Positions 8,705-18,056 of a stretch of 64,000 nucleotides of DNA are shown one piece after another (within the stretch, counting starts at the first letter, position 1; the number at the start of each line of letters is the position of its first letter). The stretch comes from Ectopseudomonas khazarica (lineage in GTDB: Bacteria > Pseudomonadota > Gammaproteobacteria > Pseudomonadales > Pseudomonadaceae), in contig NZ_SBHZ01000006.1 in assembly GCF_004521985.1 (NCBI RefSeq), positions 186,001 through 250,000 on the forward strand. The letters are read 5' to 3'. The notes below the pieces were generated by a model, which worked only from the letters and a program-made list of their open reading frames with translations, was not told the DNA's origin and did not search any database. Made by a program: the position numbers and the translations under genes.

Positions 8705-10882
8705 TCACAGGCCGTTCTTGGCCTTGTACTCGCGGCGACGGCGGTGCAGGACCGGCTCGGTGTAGCCGTTGGGCTGCTTGCAGCCTTCGACGACCAGCTC
8801 CAGCGCGGCCTGGAAGGCGACGTTGCTGTCGAAGTCCGGGGCCATCGGGCGATACAGCGAGTCGGCCGCGTTCTGGCGGTCGACCACCGGTGCCATGCGC
8901 TTGAGGCTCTCGACCACCTGCGCCTCGCTGACGATGCCGTGGCGCAGCCAGTTGGCCAGCAGCTGGCTGGAGATACGCAGGGTGGCGCGGTCTTCCATCA
9001 GGCCGACATCGTTGATGTCTGGCACCTTGGAGCAGCCGACGCCCTGGTCGATCCAGCGCACCACGTAGCCGAGGATGCCTTGCGCGTTATTGTCCAGCTC
9101 GTTGCGGATTTCTTCCGCTGACCAGTTGGTGTCCTTGGCCAGCGGGATGGTCAGGATGTCATCCACCGACGCCGGGGTGCGCTTGGCCAGCTCGGCCTGA
9201 CGGGCGAACACGTCGACCTTGTGGTAGTGCAGGGCGTGCAGGGTGGCGGCGGTCGGCGACGGGACCCAGGCGGTGTTGGCGCCGGACAGCGGGTGCGCGA
9301 CTTTCTGCTCGAGCATGGCGGCCATCAGGTCCGGCATCGCCCACATGCCCTTGCCGATCTGCGCACGGCCCTGCAGGCCGGTGGCCAGGCCGACGTCGAC
9401 GTTGTTGTTCTCGTAGGCACCGATCCAGGCTTCGCTCTTCATGGCGGCCTTGCGCACGACCGCGCCCGCTTCCATGGAGGTGTGGATCTCGTCACCGGTA
9501 CGGTCGAGGAAGCCGGTGTTGATGAACACCACGCGCTCGCTGGCGGCCTTGATGCAAGCCTTGAGGTTGACGGTGGTGCGGCGCTCTTCGTCCATGATGC
9601 CGACTTTCAGGGTGTTGCGGGCCAGGCCCAGCACATCCTCGACGCGGGCGAAGATCTCGCTGGTGAAGGCGACTTCTTCCGGGCCGTGCATCTTCGGCTT
9701 GACGATGTAGACGCTGCCGGTGCGGGTGTTCTTGCGGCTGGTGTTGCCGTTCAGGTTGTGCACCGCGATCAGGCTGGTGAACAGCGCGTCCTGGATGCCT
9801 TCCGGAATCTCGTTGCCCTCGGCATCGAGGATGGCCGGGTTGGTCATCAGGTGACCGACGTTGCGCACGAACAGCAGCGAGCGGCCGTGCAGGGTCAGTT
9901 CGCCACCGTCGACCTTGGTGTAGACGCGGTCCGGGTTCATGGTGCGGGTGAAGGTGCTGCCGCCCTTGGACACTTCCTCGGCCAGGTCGCCCTTCATCAG
10001 GCCCAGCCAGTTCTTGTAGACCACGACCTTGTCGTCGGCATCGACGGCGGCGACGGAGTCTTCGCAGTCCATGATGGTGGTCAGCGCCGCTTCCATCAGC
10101 ACGTCTTTCACGCCGGCGGCGTCGGTGCTGCCGATGGGGCTGCTGGCATCGATCTGGATTTCGAAGTGCAGGCCGTTGTGCTTGAGCAGCACCGCGACCG
10201 GTGCGCTGGCGTCACCCTGGAAGCCGATCAGTTGCGCGTCGTCGCGCAGGCCGGTGTTGCTGCCGCCCTTGAGGCCGACGACCAGCTTGCCGTCGACGAT
10301 CTTGTAGGCGCTGGAGTCGACATGCGAGCCGGCGGCCAGCGGAGCGGCCTCGTCGAGGAAGGCGCGAGCGAAGGCGATGACCTTGTCACCACGGACCTTG
10401 TTGTAGCCCTTGCCCTTCTCGGCGCCACCTTCTTCGCTGATCACGTCGGTGCCGTACAGTGCGTCGTACAGCGAGCCCCAGCGGGCGTTCGAGGCGTTGA
10501 GGGCGAAGCGGGCGTTCATGACCGGCACGACCAGCTGTGGGCCGGCCAGGCGGGCGATTTCTTCGTCGACGTTCTGCGTGGTGGCCTGGAAGTCCTGCGG
10601 CTCTGGCAGCAGGTAGCCGATCTCCTGCAGGAAGGCCTTGTAGGCAGCGGCGTCATGAGCCTGACCCTGGCGCGTCTGGTGCCAGGCATCGATCTGCGCC
10701 TGCAGCTCGTCACGCTTGGCCAGCAGGGCACGGTTCTTCGGTGCCAGGTCCTTGATGACCGCGGCGGCGCCAGCCCAGAAGCTGTCGGCAGCGATGCCGG
10801 TACCGGGGATGGCTTCGTTGTTCACGAAGTCGTACAGGGCTTTGGCGACCTGCAGGCCACCGACTTGAACGCGTTCAGTCAT
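8705..10882 (-). CDS. glcB: Malate synthase G
   Basis: Cytosolic enzyme condensing glyoxylate and acetyl-CoA to malate in the glyoxylate shunt and glycolate use. At 725 aa it matches MSG (E. coli 723). Visible family segments include [18 protein letters not shown] near 270, [36 protein letters not shown] near 430, [21 protein letters not shown], and [15 protein letters not shown] near 615. I chose [11 protein letters not shown] rather than the in-frame ATG four codons upstream because it matches the usual Pseudomonas N-terminus. It is monocistronic, with a long (359 bp) upstream region and no glc genes beside it. Confidence 0.96.
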   Translation of the reverse strand: MTERVQVGGLQVAKALYDFVNNEAIPGTGIAADSFWAGAAAVIKDLAPKNRALLAKRDELQAQIDAWHQTRQGQAHDAAAYKAFLQEIGYLLPEPQDFQATTQNVDEEIARLAGPQLVVPVMNARFALNASNARWGSLYDALYGTDVISEEGGAEKGKGYNKVRGDKVIAFARAFLDEAAPLAAGSHVDSSAYKIVDGKLVVGLKGGSNTGLRDDAQLIGFQGDASAPVAVLLKHNGLHFEIQIDASSPIGSTDAAGVKDVLMEAALTTIMDCEDSVAAVDADDKVVVYKNWLGLMKGDLAEEVSKGGSTFTRTMNPDRVYTKVDGGELTLHGRSLLFVRNVGHLMTNPAILDAEGNEIPEGIQDALFTSLIAVHNLNGNTSRKNTRTGSVYIVKPKMHGPEEVAFTSEIFARVEDVLGLARNTLKVGIMDEERRTTVNLKACIKAASERVVFINTGFLDRTGDEIHTSMEAGAVVRKAAMKSEAWIGAYENNNVDVGLATGLQGRAQIGKGMWAMPDLMAAMLEQKVAHPLSGANTAWVPSPTAATLHALHYHKVDVFARQAELAKRTPASVDDILTIPLAKDTNWSAEEIRNELDNNAQGILGYVVRWIDQGVGCSKVPDINDVGLMEDRATLRISSQLLANWLRHGIVSEAQVVESLKRMAPVVDRQNAADSLYRPMAPDFDSNVAFQAALELVVEGCKQPNGYTEPVLHRRRREYKAKNGL

Positions 10883-11241
10883 CACTTGCCTCACTCTCTC
10901 TGAGCTCTACTCAAAAGCCACTTCGGGCCCCTCTGAAACTACCTGCGTTGCCATCGACTACGCCTTTGGAGAGGCTCGTCGGAGACGGCCTTGCCGTCTT
11001 GTAGTCCAAGGCGCGGCATACTACATCAAGATTCGGGGGAAATGCAGTGGGGATACGTCAGTCCGCGACCGAAAAGGTCTTTTCGGTCATTATCGATACG
11101 CTGTGTGTGCAAAAAAGAGTGTCATTGTTTCATAAAAATCGTAAAAACGTACACGATTAATTGTTCTGGCTACTGACAAGCACGCGAATATGGCCTACGC
11201 CGCCTCGCCTATACTGCCTGTCGTGCATTCTGGAGTGCCTC
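10883..11241. other. Intergenic region between divergent glcB and GNAT genes
   Basis: 359 bases without a convincing gene. The part beyond 11050 is AT-richer than its surroundings and presumably holds both promoters; TATACT at 11210-11215 could be a -10 box for the GNAT gene but lacks a clear -35. I could not identify a regulator site. Confidence 0.4.
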
Positions 11242-11691
11242 ATGACGGTATCTGCTGCTAGTGCCAATGACCTGGTCGATCTCTCGCGTCTGTTCGCCGG
11301 CTACCTGCGTTTCTACCAGGTGCCGAGGGCAGAGACGGACATCGCGGATTTCCTCGGCGAGCGCCTGCAACGCGGCGACGCGCAGCTGTTCATCGCCCGC
11401 GACGCGCAGGGCGTTGCCCAGGGGTTCGTCCAGCTCTATCCGTTGTTCTCCTCGCTGGCGCTGGAACCGGCCTGGCTGCTCAGCGATCTATATGTGGACG
11501 AAGCGTCCCGCCGCGCAGGTGTCGGCGAGGCGCTGATGAACGCGGCCCGTGCCCACGCCGAGGCCACGGGTGCCTGTGGCCTGCAGCTGGAGACGGCGAA
11601 GAGCAACCTGGCCGGGCAGCGTCTCTACGAGCGTCTCGGCTATGTGCGTGACGAACAGTTCCTTACCTATTGGCTGGCGCTGAAGCGCTGA
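11242..11691 (+). CDS. GNAT-family N-acetyltransferase
   Basis: 149-residue single-domain GNAT enzyme that would transfer an acetyl group from acetyl-CoA to an amine. The acetyl-CoA-binding motif A is visible in LSDLYVDEASRRAGVGEALM around residues 83-102 (R-x-x-G-V-G), followed by motif B with N-L-A-G-Q-R-L-Y-E-R-L-G-Y near 122-134. The ATG at 11242 has a TGGAG ribosome site 8 bases upstream; a longer frame from 11161 lacks one. The substrate cannot be told. It precedes the GcvR-like gene by 33 bases on the same strand. Confidence 0.85.
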   Translation: MTVSAASANDLVDLSRLFAGYLRFYQVPRAETDIADFLGERLQRGDAQLFIARDAQGVAQGFVQLYPLFSSLALEPAWLLSDLYVDEASRRAGVGEALMNAARAHAEATGACGLQLETAKSNLAGQRLYERLGYVRDEQFLTYWLALKR

Positions 11692-11724
11692 CCCTGTGGC
11701 TATGACATGAGAGAGGGGCAGTAG

Positions 11725-12243
11725 ATGGATCATCTGGTATTGACGGTGATTGCCGCGGATCAACCCGGCCTGGTCGAGCGCCTGGCTGGCTGCGTCGCGG
11801 CCCACGGCGGCAACTGGCTGGAGAGCCGCATGGCGCGCATGGCCGGGCAGTTCGCCGGGATCGTGCGGGTGGACGTGCCGGGCGAGGCGCATGGTGCGCT
11901 GATCCGGGAGCTCGAAGCCCTGAGCGCACAGGGGATTCGCGTGCAACTGGCGGCCAGTGGCAGCGAGCCCGGCGGACGCTTCACCTCGATTCGCCTGGAG
12001 CTGGTGGGCAACGACCGTCCGGGTATCGTCCGCGACATCACCCGCGTGCTCGCCGAGCAGGGCGTCAACCTGGAAAACCTGCTGACGGAAGTGGCGCCGG
12101 CGCCCATGAGCGGCGAGCTGCTGTTCACCGCCGAAGCGATGCTGGCGGTGCCCGAGTCGCTGGAACTGGAGCAGTTGCAGGCACGCCTGGAGACCCTGGC
12201 CGATGACCTGATGGTCGAGCTGAACCTGCGTGCCGAGGACTGA
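11725..12243 (+). CDS. GcvR-like tandem ACT-domain protein
   Basis: 172 aa made of two ACT domains (about 3-80 and 90-170), each beginning with the ACT pattern (LTVIAADQPGLVERLA and LVGNDRPGIVRDITRVL). This is the architecture of the glycine cleavage system repressor GcvR, which acts by binding the activator GcvA when glycine is low rather than by binding DNA. It is preceded by AGAGAGGGGCAG, a good ribosome site. No gcv genes are in the window, so the partner is inferred from family only. Confidence 0.8.
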   Translation: MDHLVLTVIAADQPGLVERLAGCVAAHGGNWLESRMARMAGQFAGIVRVDVPGEAHGALIRELEALSAQGIRVQLAASGSEPGGRFTSIRLELVGNDRPGIVRDITRVLAEQGVNLENLLTEVAPAPMSGELLFTAEAMLAVPESLELEQLQARLETLADDLMVELNLRAED

Positions 12244-12284
12244 TATCCACGGCCTGCGTGGATCAGCCTGTGGATAAACTGGGG

Positions 12285-12319
12285 AGCCCCGACGCACCAC
12301 CTAGTGCGCCGGGGCTTTT
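12285..12319 (+). terminator. Rho-independent terminator after the ACT-domain gene
   Basis: AGCCCCGACGCA pairs with TGCGCCGGGGCT (one mismatch) around an 8-base loop, followed by TTTT. Confidence 0.8.
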
Positions 12320-12496
12320 CGTTGGCTGGCTAAAAAATCAGCAGGATCAATGGCTTGTGCACAAATGCCGGGGATGGATCTGTGGATAAGCCTGGGGTGA
12401 ACGAGGCCGCGCCAGGAACGACGCGGCCTGCAGCCGGCTGAGCGTTTTCTGTGCAGCGAGTACGGCGCGCAACGCCTCGGCGCCGTCTCCTGCTGC

Positions 12497-13393
12497 CTAT
12501 CGAGCGGGCGGGCGCTTGCGCAGGCTCAGCCAGATATCGATGCTGTATACAATCAGCGCAGCCCAGATGCAGGCAAAGGCGAGCAGGGTGCTCGGCGAGA
12601 AATGCTCGTCGAACAGCAGGATGGCCTGCAGCAGCACCAGTGTGGGCGCCAGGTACTGCAGAAAGCCCAGCGTGGTGTAGGGCAGGTGCCGCGCCGCCGC
12701 ATTGAAGCACACCAGCGGCACCAGGGTGATCGGGCCTGCCGCCGCCAGCCAGAGGGCCTCGCTGCTGGTCCAGAAGCTTGCCTGGCTGCTCGTGGCCGCC
12801 GGGTGCAGGAGCAGCCAGCCCAGTGCCAACGGCAGCAGCAGCCAGGTTTCCACCACCAGGCCGGGCAGGGCCGCGACTGGCGCCTGCTTGCGAATCAGCC
12901 CGTAGAAACCGAAGGTCAGGGCCAGCACCAGCGAGACCCAGGGCAGGCTGCCGACCTGCCAGAGCTGTTGCAGCACGCCCAGCGCGGCCAGCGCGACGGC
13001 CAGCCACTGCAGGCGGCGCAGGCGTTCGCCGAGGATCAGCAGGCCGAGCAGAACGTTGATCAGCGGGTTGATGTAGTAGCCCAGGCTGGCCTCGATCATG
13101 CGCCCGTTGTTCACCGCCCAAACGTACACCAGCCAGTTGGTGGCGATCAGCAGGCCGCAGCCGGCGAGCACCGCCAGGCGCCTGGGGTTGTCACGCAGCT
13201 CGCGCCACCAGCCCGGGTGCTTCCAGACGAACAGCAGCAAGCCGCCGAACAGCGCCGACCAGAGCACGCGATGAACGATGATTTCCATCGCGGGTACGCT
13301 TTGCAGGGCTTTGAAGTAGAGGGGGAACAGGCCCCAGATGATGTAGGCGGTAAGGCCCAGAATGTACCCGCGCTGCGGGTTGGCGGTGGCCAT
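12497..13393 (-). CDS. rarD: RarD, EamA/DMT-family permease
   Basis: 298-residue inner-membrane protein with about ten hydrophobic helices (two EamA repeats), the same length as E. coli RarD (296). Diagnostic RarD stretches are YIIWGLFPLYFKAL at the N-terminus, ANWLVYVWAVN-type segment near 90 (here ATNWLVYVWAVNNGRM), and SLGYYINPLINVLLG near 105. The family exports small molecules; RarD was named for chloramphenicol sensitivity in Pseudomonas but its natural substrate is not settled. Monocistronic. Confidence 0.9.
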   Translation of the reverse strand: MATANPQRGYILGLTAYIIWGLFPLYFKALQSVPAMEIIVHRVLWSALFGGLLLFVWKHPGWWRELRDNPRRLAVLAGCGLLIATNWLVYVWAVNNGRMIEASLGYYINPLINVLLGLLILGERLRRLQWLAVALAALGVLQQLWQVGSLPWVSLVLALTFGFYGLIRKQAPVAALPGLVVETWLLLPLALGWLLLHPAATSSQASFWTSSEALWLAAAGPITLVPLVCFNAAARHLPYTTLGFLQYLAPTLVLLQAILLFDEHFSPSTLLAFACIWAALIVYSIDIWLSLRKRPPAR

Positions 13394-13564
13394 CGATGAT
13401 CCTTGCTGGGGCGGCTTGAGGTGCCGGCAAATTCTAGTCTTCTGGCCCCGGACTTGTCTGTCCGTTCAGTTTCCCTGGCTGCCCAGGCCTGGGGGAAAGT
13501 CGTAAGGCAAACTTTACGCGGTGCGCGCAACTGTATCGGTATGCGGGGCCGGCGCAGTCGCTGG

Positions 13565-13586
13565 GTAGCCCGGATGCAATCCGGGA
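13565..13586. repeat. REP-like element, family A, single copy
   Basis: GTAGCCCGGATGCAATCCGG, the same hairpin unit as in the tandem array at 50342-51198. Confidence 0.8.
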
Positions 13587-13607
13587 CCCCGGGGTGGAAC
13601 GGCAAGC

Positions 13608-13669
13608 ATCGCGGCTGAAGCCGCTCCTACGGCACAGGTGAACACCGCTAGGAGCGGCTTCAGCCGCGA
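13608..13669. repeat. Facing pair of REP-like elements, family B
   Basis: ATCGCGGCTGAAGCCGCTCC at 13608 faces TAGGAGCGGCTTCAGCCGCG at about 13649. The pair is the same as the B pair of the 50342 array. With 13565 it fills most of the 359-bp gap between rarD and srkA, which otherwise shows nothing recognisable. Confidence 0.85.
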
Positions 13670-13752
13670 AAGCTCCATCTCTCGAATCGCCGCAATGACC
13701 TCGCGCGAGGGCGTGGCTCGGATTCACGCCGGGCGCGCAGCCAGGCCAGGTT

Positions 13753-14727
13753 TCAGAACAGCCGCAACGGCTCCTCATCCAGCGCAGCCAGCTGCTCGCG
13801 CAGGGCGAGAATCTGGTCGCCCCAGTAGCGCTCGCCGGCGAACCAGGGAAAGGCCAGGGGGAAGGCCGGGTCGTCCCAGCGCCGTGCGATCCAGGCGCTG
13901 TGGTGCATCAGGCGCAGGGCGCGCAGGCCCTCGATCAGCGGCAGTTCGCGGGCGGCGAAATCATGGAACTCCTGATAGCCATCGACCAGTTCGGCAAGCT
14001 GGCCGAGGCGCTCATGGCGTTCGCCGGCCAGCATCATCCACAGGTCCTGCACGGCCGGGCCCATGCGGCAGTCATCCAGGTCGACCATATGGAAGCTGTC
14101 ATCGCGGCACAGCAGGTTGCCGGGGTGGCAGTCACCATGCAGGCGGATGGCCTGGTAGCGCACGCGGGAGAACAGCTCGTCGAGGCGTACCAGCAGGTCG
14201 CGGGCGACCGACTCGTAGGCCGGCAGCAGGCTTTTCGGAACGAAACCGCCGTCGAGCAGTGCGCCCAGGGCGGCATGGCCGAAGTTGTCCACCGCCAGGG
14301 TCTCGCGGTGGGCGAACGGACGACTGGCGCCGATGGCGTGCATGCGTCCGAGCAACTGGCCTAGACGATACAGCTGATCGAGATTGCCGGGCTCCGGGGC
14401 GCGGCCACCACGGCGCGGGAACAGGGCGAAGCGAAAACCGCCATGCGCGAACAGCGTCTCGCCGTCGCGTGACAGCGGCGCCACCACCGGCACTTCATGC
14501 TCGGCCAGCTCGGCGCTGAAGGCATGCTCTTCACGGATCGCCGCGTCGCTCCAGCGATCCGGGCGGTAGAACTTGGCGATCAGCGGCGTCTCGCCCTCGA
14601 TGCCGACCTGATAGACGCGGTTCTCGTAGCTGTTCAGCGCCAGCACGCGAGCGTCGCTGAGGTAGCCGAGGCTTTCCACGGCGTCGAGTACCAGGTCCGG
14701 GGTGAGGGTCGAAAAAGGATGGCTCAT
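13753..14727 (-). CDS. srkA: Stress response kinase A (YihE/RdoA family)
   Basis: 324-residue protein kinase-like phosphotransferase; E. coli SrkA (328 aa) counters stress-induced death and affects Cpx signalling. Catalytic HGDCHPGNLLCRDD (Brenner-like H-x-D-x-x-x-x-N) lies near residue 195, and the metal-binding D of MVDLDDCRMGPAVQDLW near 215. N-terminal LNSYENRVYQVG and IAKFYRPDRWSD (ATP-binding Lys) are family hallmarks. The start at 14727 gives MSHPFSTLTPD, matching family N-termini; a longer frame upstream has none of the homology. Monocistronic. Confidence 0.92.
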   Translation of the reverse strand: MSHPFSTLTPDLVLDAVESLGYLSDARVLALNSYENRVYQVGIEGETPLIAKFYRPDRWSDAAIREEHAFSAELAEHEVPVVAPLSRDGETLFAHGGFRFALFPRRGGRAPEPGNLDQLYRLGQLLGRMHAIGASRPFAHRETLAVDNFGHAALGALLDGGFVPKSLLPAYESVARDLLVRLDELFSRVRYQAIRLHGDCHPGNLLCRDDSFHMVDLDDCRMGPAVQDLWMMLAGERHERLGQLAELVDGYQEFHDFAARELPLIEGLRALRLMHHSAWIARRWDDPAFPLAFPWFAGERYWGDQILALREQLAALDEEPLRLF

Positions 14728-14801
14728 GAACGGCTCCGCACAAGTGGGCGCCCAGTCTACCGGCTTGCGCGAGGCGCAGGGGGCTGGTCGTCGCCGGTGC
14801 G

Positions 14802-15566
14802 CTACAGCTGGGTGCCGAGCAGCACCTGACTGGCGGCGAACTGGGCACGGACCGGGTCGTCGCGGTTCAGGCCCAGTGCCGTCAGCTGCTCGGCGGCGAT
14901 CAAGGCGCACAGGGTCTGGCCGCTGGCCAGGCCGATGCGTACTTCGCTGGGGCCGTCGAGCGCCGGAATGATCTGTTCGATGCGCCCTTCGAGGGCATTG
15001 CGCTGTTCGTCGCGGGGCGCGTGCAGCGGGTGCAGCTCCAGCCAGCCGGCCTTGATCAGGGCGACGACGTTGCTGCCCGGCTGCAGGTGCAGGTTGTCCG
15101 TACTGTCATGGGTGATCTGCGCCTGCAGCCGCTCACCGCCCGGCAGTTCGATATCGATCAGGTCGTTGTGCCCGCAAGGATGAATCGCACGCACGCGACC
15201 GGCGAGCTGGTTGCGCGCGCTGGTGCGCAGCATCAGGCGGCCGAGCAGTTGCAGGTCGGCGTCGTCCTCGGCGGCCAGCAGCAACTGGGCCTGCAGCGCC
15301 TGCACGCGCTGGTGCAGGGCCAGCAGGCGCTCGCCGGCTGGCGTCAGGCGTGCGCCGCCACCGCCCTTGCCGCCGACGCTGCGGCTGACCAGCGGCTGCT
15401 CGGAAAGATTGTTCAGCTCGTCGATGGCGTCCCAGGCCGCCTTGTAGCTCAGCCCGGCGGCCTTGGCGGCGCGGGTGATGGAGCCCAGCTCGGCAATCCG
15501 TTCCAGCAGGGCCAGGCGTTTGGGGCGACGGCTGAGTAGTTGCGCGAGAGGGTCGAGCTGAGACAT
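14802..15566 (-). CDS. modE: ModE-type molybdate-responsive regulator
   Basis: 254 aa: an N-terminal winged HTH of the LysR-like ModE type (about 12-110, with ITRAAKAAGLSYKAAWDAID and the SVGGKGGGGARLT segment) followed by two Mop/TOBE molybdate-binding domains (about 125-190 and 195-254). In other bacteria it binds molybdate and represses modABC while activating molybdoenzyme genes. No mod transporter or molybdoenzyme gene is present in the window, so its targets lie elsewhere. The start MSQLDPLAQ was chosen over a 24-residue upstream extension. Confidence 0.88.
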   Translation of the reverse strand: MSQLDPLAQLLSRRPKRLALLERIAELGSITRAAKAAGLSYKAAWDAIDELNNLSEQPLVSRSVGGKGGGGARLTPAGERLLALHQRVQALQAQLLLAAEDDADLQLLGRLMLRTSARNQLAGRVRAIHPCGHNDLIDIELPGGERLQAQITHDSTDNLHLQPGSNVVALIKAGWLELHPLHAPRDEQRNALEGRIEQIIPALDGPSEVRIGLASGQTLCALIAAEQLTALGLNRDDPVRAQFAASQVLLGTQL

Positions 15567-15627
15567 GGCGGACGGGCAGGCGAGAAGAATGTCGGGCACG
15601 GTGCGTGACTGCGCCCGGCACGTCAAG

Positions 15628-16368
15628 TCAGCCGTCACTCGGTGCTGGCGTGCGGGCCAGGCAGTAAACGTCGATGCGTGACGCCCCGGCGCGGTGCAGC
15701 AGCTGGGCGATGCTGCTGGCGGTCGCGCCCGTGGTCAGCACGTCATCGACCAGCGCCAGATGAGCGCCGCGGAGCCGGGCCTGCGGCTCCAGGGCGAAGG
15801 CCTGGCGCAGGTTGCGCTTGCGCGTGGCGGCGTTCAGCCCCTGCTGCGCAGGGGTATCGAGCGGGCGCCGCAACCAGTCGCCGTGAACCGGCAACTGCAG
15901 GCTGGCGCCCAGCCAGTCGGCGAGCATCTGCGCCTGGTTGAAGCCACGTTGCCGTTGCCGCCGCTGAGCCAGTGGCACGGGCAGCAAGGCCTGTGGCCTG
16001 GGCAGGCCTTCGGCATAGGCATGGCGCAGGTGCTCGGCCAGCAACTCGGCGAGCAGGCGACCGTGCGGCCACTGGCCCTGGTGCTTGAAGCGGGTGATCA
16101 GGCTGTCTACCGGGAAGGCATAGCGCCACGGCGCTTCCACGCGGGTGAAGCCTGGCGCCTTCTTCTGGCAGGCGCCGCAGGTCAGTCCTTGCGCGGGCAA
16201 GGGCACGGCGCAGACTAGGCAATGCGCCCCCAGCCAGGGCAGCTCGACTTCACAGGCCGTGCAGATGCCGTGCGTGGGGTGGTCGTTGGCGTCGTCGCAC
16301 AGTTGGCAGTGGCGCCGCAGGCGCAACCAGCCGAGACGTTGCAGCGAGCGCAGGTCGAATCCGGGCAT
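15628..16368 (-). CDS. comF: ComF-family phosphoribosyltransferase-like protein
   Basis: 246 aa. The N-terminal ~65 residues have four CxxC-type pairs (CQLCDD, CTACEVE, CLVCAVP, CGACQKK), likely zinc binding. The C-terminal phosphoribosyltransferase fold has the PRPP loop LVDDVLTTGATASS near 210. ComF proteins act with ComEA/ComEC in DNA uptake; in Pseudomonas the exact role is unproven. The usual Pseudomonas neighbour, bioB, lies just beyond, divergent. The gene's stop is about 60 bases before modE on the same strand. Confidence 0.88.
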   Translation of the reverse strand: MPGFDLRSLQRLGWLRLRRHCQLCDDANDHPTHGICTACEVELPWLGAHCLVCAVPLPAQGLTCGACQKKAPGFTRVEAPWRYAFPVDSLITRFKHQGQWPHGRLLAELLAEHLRHAYAEGLPRPQALLPVPLAQRRQRQRGFNQAQMLADWLGASLQLPVHGDWLRRPLDTPAQQGLNAATRKRNLRQAFALEPQARLRGAHLALVDDVLTTGATASSIAQLLHRAGASRIDVYCLARTPAPSDG

Positions 16369-16411
16369 GACGGCTCATCCTTGAGCGACGGAGCCCCGAG
16401 CCTAGCAGGTC

Positions 16412-16705
16412 TCAGCGAATCAACCAGCCCATCACCACCAGGCCGAGGAACAGCCAGATGATCCCGCCGATGATCGAGCGTCTCAGCAGCGCACGCACGC
16501 CGTTGTAGAGAAACAGCAGGCCGATGATCAGCAGGATGATGCTGAAGATCGAGACGTCCATGCCGATGGCGCTGGCCAGGCCGCGGAGGAAATCGTCGAA
16601 TGCATCGGCAACGGCTCCCAGCGCACCGGACAGCACGTCCACGACGAAACGGATGGCGCGACCCAGTACCTGGCCGAGTCCTTCGAAGAAACCTTCTACC
16701 TGCAT
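16412..16705 (-). CDS. Small membrane protein, 97 aa, function unknown
   Basis: No named family recognised. The first half is amphipathic with Gly/Ala/Phe-rich helices (for example GLGQVLGRAIRFVVDVLSGALG would be one helix). The second half has two strong transmembrane helices (IFSIILLIIGLLFLYNG and IIGGIIWLFLGLVVMGWLI) around a basic turn RALLRRS. The ATG at 16705 is divergent from bioB with 186 bases between. Codon use is like the neighbours, so it looks genuine. Confidence 0.65.
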   Translation of the reverse strand: MQVEGFFEGLGQVLGRAIRFVVDVLSGALGAVADAFDDFLRGLASAIGMDVSIFSIILLIIGLLFLYNGVRALLRRSIIGGIIWLFLGLVVMGWLIR

Positions 16706-16805
16706 GCAAGCGTCCTGTATTGGCGATAGGCATTGGGCAAGATGCCATGATGGAAGTTCGATCGATCAATATGTGATCAGTGGTAAACCTGTGCCTTTCT
16801 TGCGG

Positions 16806-16833
16806 TTGACAGCATCCAACTGCCACTTATGAT
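16806..16833 (+). promoter_or_regulatory. Candidate sigma70 promoter of bioB
   Basis: TTGACA at 16806-16811 and TATGAT at 16828-16833 with a 16-base spacer, about 55 bases before the bioB start. Confidence 0.7.
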
Positions 16834-16891
16834 GGCCTGAGCCTGAATGCCCCCTCAAACAGATGCCACCAAGCGTCGAAGGATTTCCCAG

Positions 16892-17950
16892 ATGAGCGCA
16901 ACCGCAGCAACCACCGCCCGCCACGATTGGTCCCTCGCCGAAGTTCGCGCGCTGTTCGAGCAGCCCTTCAACGATCTGCTGTTCCAGGCGCAGACGGTAC
17001 ACCGCGCGCACTTCGATCCCAACCGCGTGCAGGTCTCGACCCTGCTGTCGATCAAGACCGGTGCCTGCCCGGAGGACTGCAAGTACTGCCCGCAGTCCGG
17101 CCACTACAACACGGGCCTGGACAAGGAAAAGCTGATGGAGGTGCAGAAGGTGCTGGAGGCGGCGGCCGAGGCCAAGGCCATCGGCTCGACGCGCTTCTGC
17201 ATGGGCGCGGCGTGGAAGCATCCGTCGGCCAAGGACATGCCCTACGTGCTGGAAATGGTCAAAGGCGTGAAGAAGCTCGGCCTGGAAACCTGCATGACCC
17301 TCGGTCGTCTGGACCAGGAACAGACCCAGGCGCTGGCCGATGCGGGGTTGGACTACTACAACCACAACCTCGACACCTCGCCGGAGTTCTACGGCAACAT
17401 CATCACCACGCGCACCTACGGCGAGCGCCTGCAGACCCTGGCCTACGTGCGCGAGGCGGGCATGAAGATCTGCTCCGGCGGCATTCTCGGCATGGGCGAG
17501 TCGGTGGACGACCGCGCCGGGCTGCTGATCCAGCTGGCCAACCTGCCCGAGCACCCGGAAAGCGTACCGATCAACATGCTGGTCAAGGTCAAGGGCACGC
17601 CGCTGGCCGAAGAGAAGGACGTCGATCCGTTCGACTTCATCCGCACCCTGGCGGTGGCGCGCATCATGATGCCGCAGTCCCATGTGCGCCTGTCCGCCGG
17701 TCGCGAGCAGATGAACGAGCAGATGCAGGCCCTGGCCTTCATGGCCGGTGCCAACTCGATCTTCTACGGCGAGAAGCTGCTGACCACCGCCAACCCGCAG
17801 GCCGACAAGGACATGGCCCTGTTCAAGCGCCTCGGCATCAAGCCGGAAGAGCGCGAGGAACATGCCGACGAGGTGCACCAGGCGGCCATCGAGCAGGCCC
17901 TGGTCGAGCAACGCGACTCCCAGCTGTTCTACAACGCGGCCTCGGCCTGA
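16892..17950 (+). CDS. bioB: Biotin synthase
   Basis: Radical-SAM enzyme that inserts sulfur into dethiobiotin, the last step of biotin synthesis. 352 aa with the [4Fe-4S] motif C59-xxx-C63-xx-C66 ([14 protein letters not shown]) and the family segments [13 protein letters not shown] and [12 protein letters not shown] chose ATG 16892 ([13 protein letters not shown]) because GAAGGA lies 8 bases upstream; an in-frame ATG 15 codons earlier has no ribosome site. First gene of bioB-F-H-C-D. Confidence 0.97.
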   Translation: MSATAATTARHDWSLAEVRALFEQPFNDLLFQAQTVHRAHFDPNRVQVSTLLSIKTGACPEDCKYCPQSGHYNTGLDKEKLMEVQKVLEAAAEAKAIGSTRFCMGAAWKHPSAKDMPYVLEMVKGVKKLGLETCMTLGRLDQEQTQALADAGLDYYNHNLDTSPEFYGNIITTRTYGERLQTLAYVREAGMKICSGGILGMGESVDDRAGLLIQLANLPEHPESVPINMLVKVKGTPLAEEKDVDPFDFIRTLAVARIMMPQSHVRLSAGREQMNEQMQALAFMAGANSIFYGEKLLTTANPQADKDMALFKRLGIKPEEREEHADEVHQAAIEQALVEQRDSQLFYNAASA

Positions 17951-17959
17951 TATCTCCCA

Positions 17960-18012
17960 GGTGGATGGATGAAGCGTCATCCGCCCTGCGCAGCCCGAGG
18001 TCATGCGCAGGG
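17960..18012. repeat. REP-like inverted repeats between bioB and bioF
   Basis: GGTGGATG / CATCCGCC (one mismatch) followed by CCCTGCGC / GCGCAGGG; related to the element at 3588. The only real gap in the bio operon. Confidence 0.55.
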
Positions 18013-18056
18013 TGGCTGACCCGCTTGCGGTTATCCACCGTTCTCCGGTGCCTGCC

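Noticed and set aside
10980..11000. GACGGC/GCCGTC hairpin upstream of glcB
   Set aside because: Six base pairs with a three-base loop and no T-run in a GC-rich region; not distinguishable from chance.
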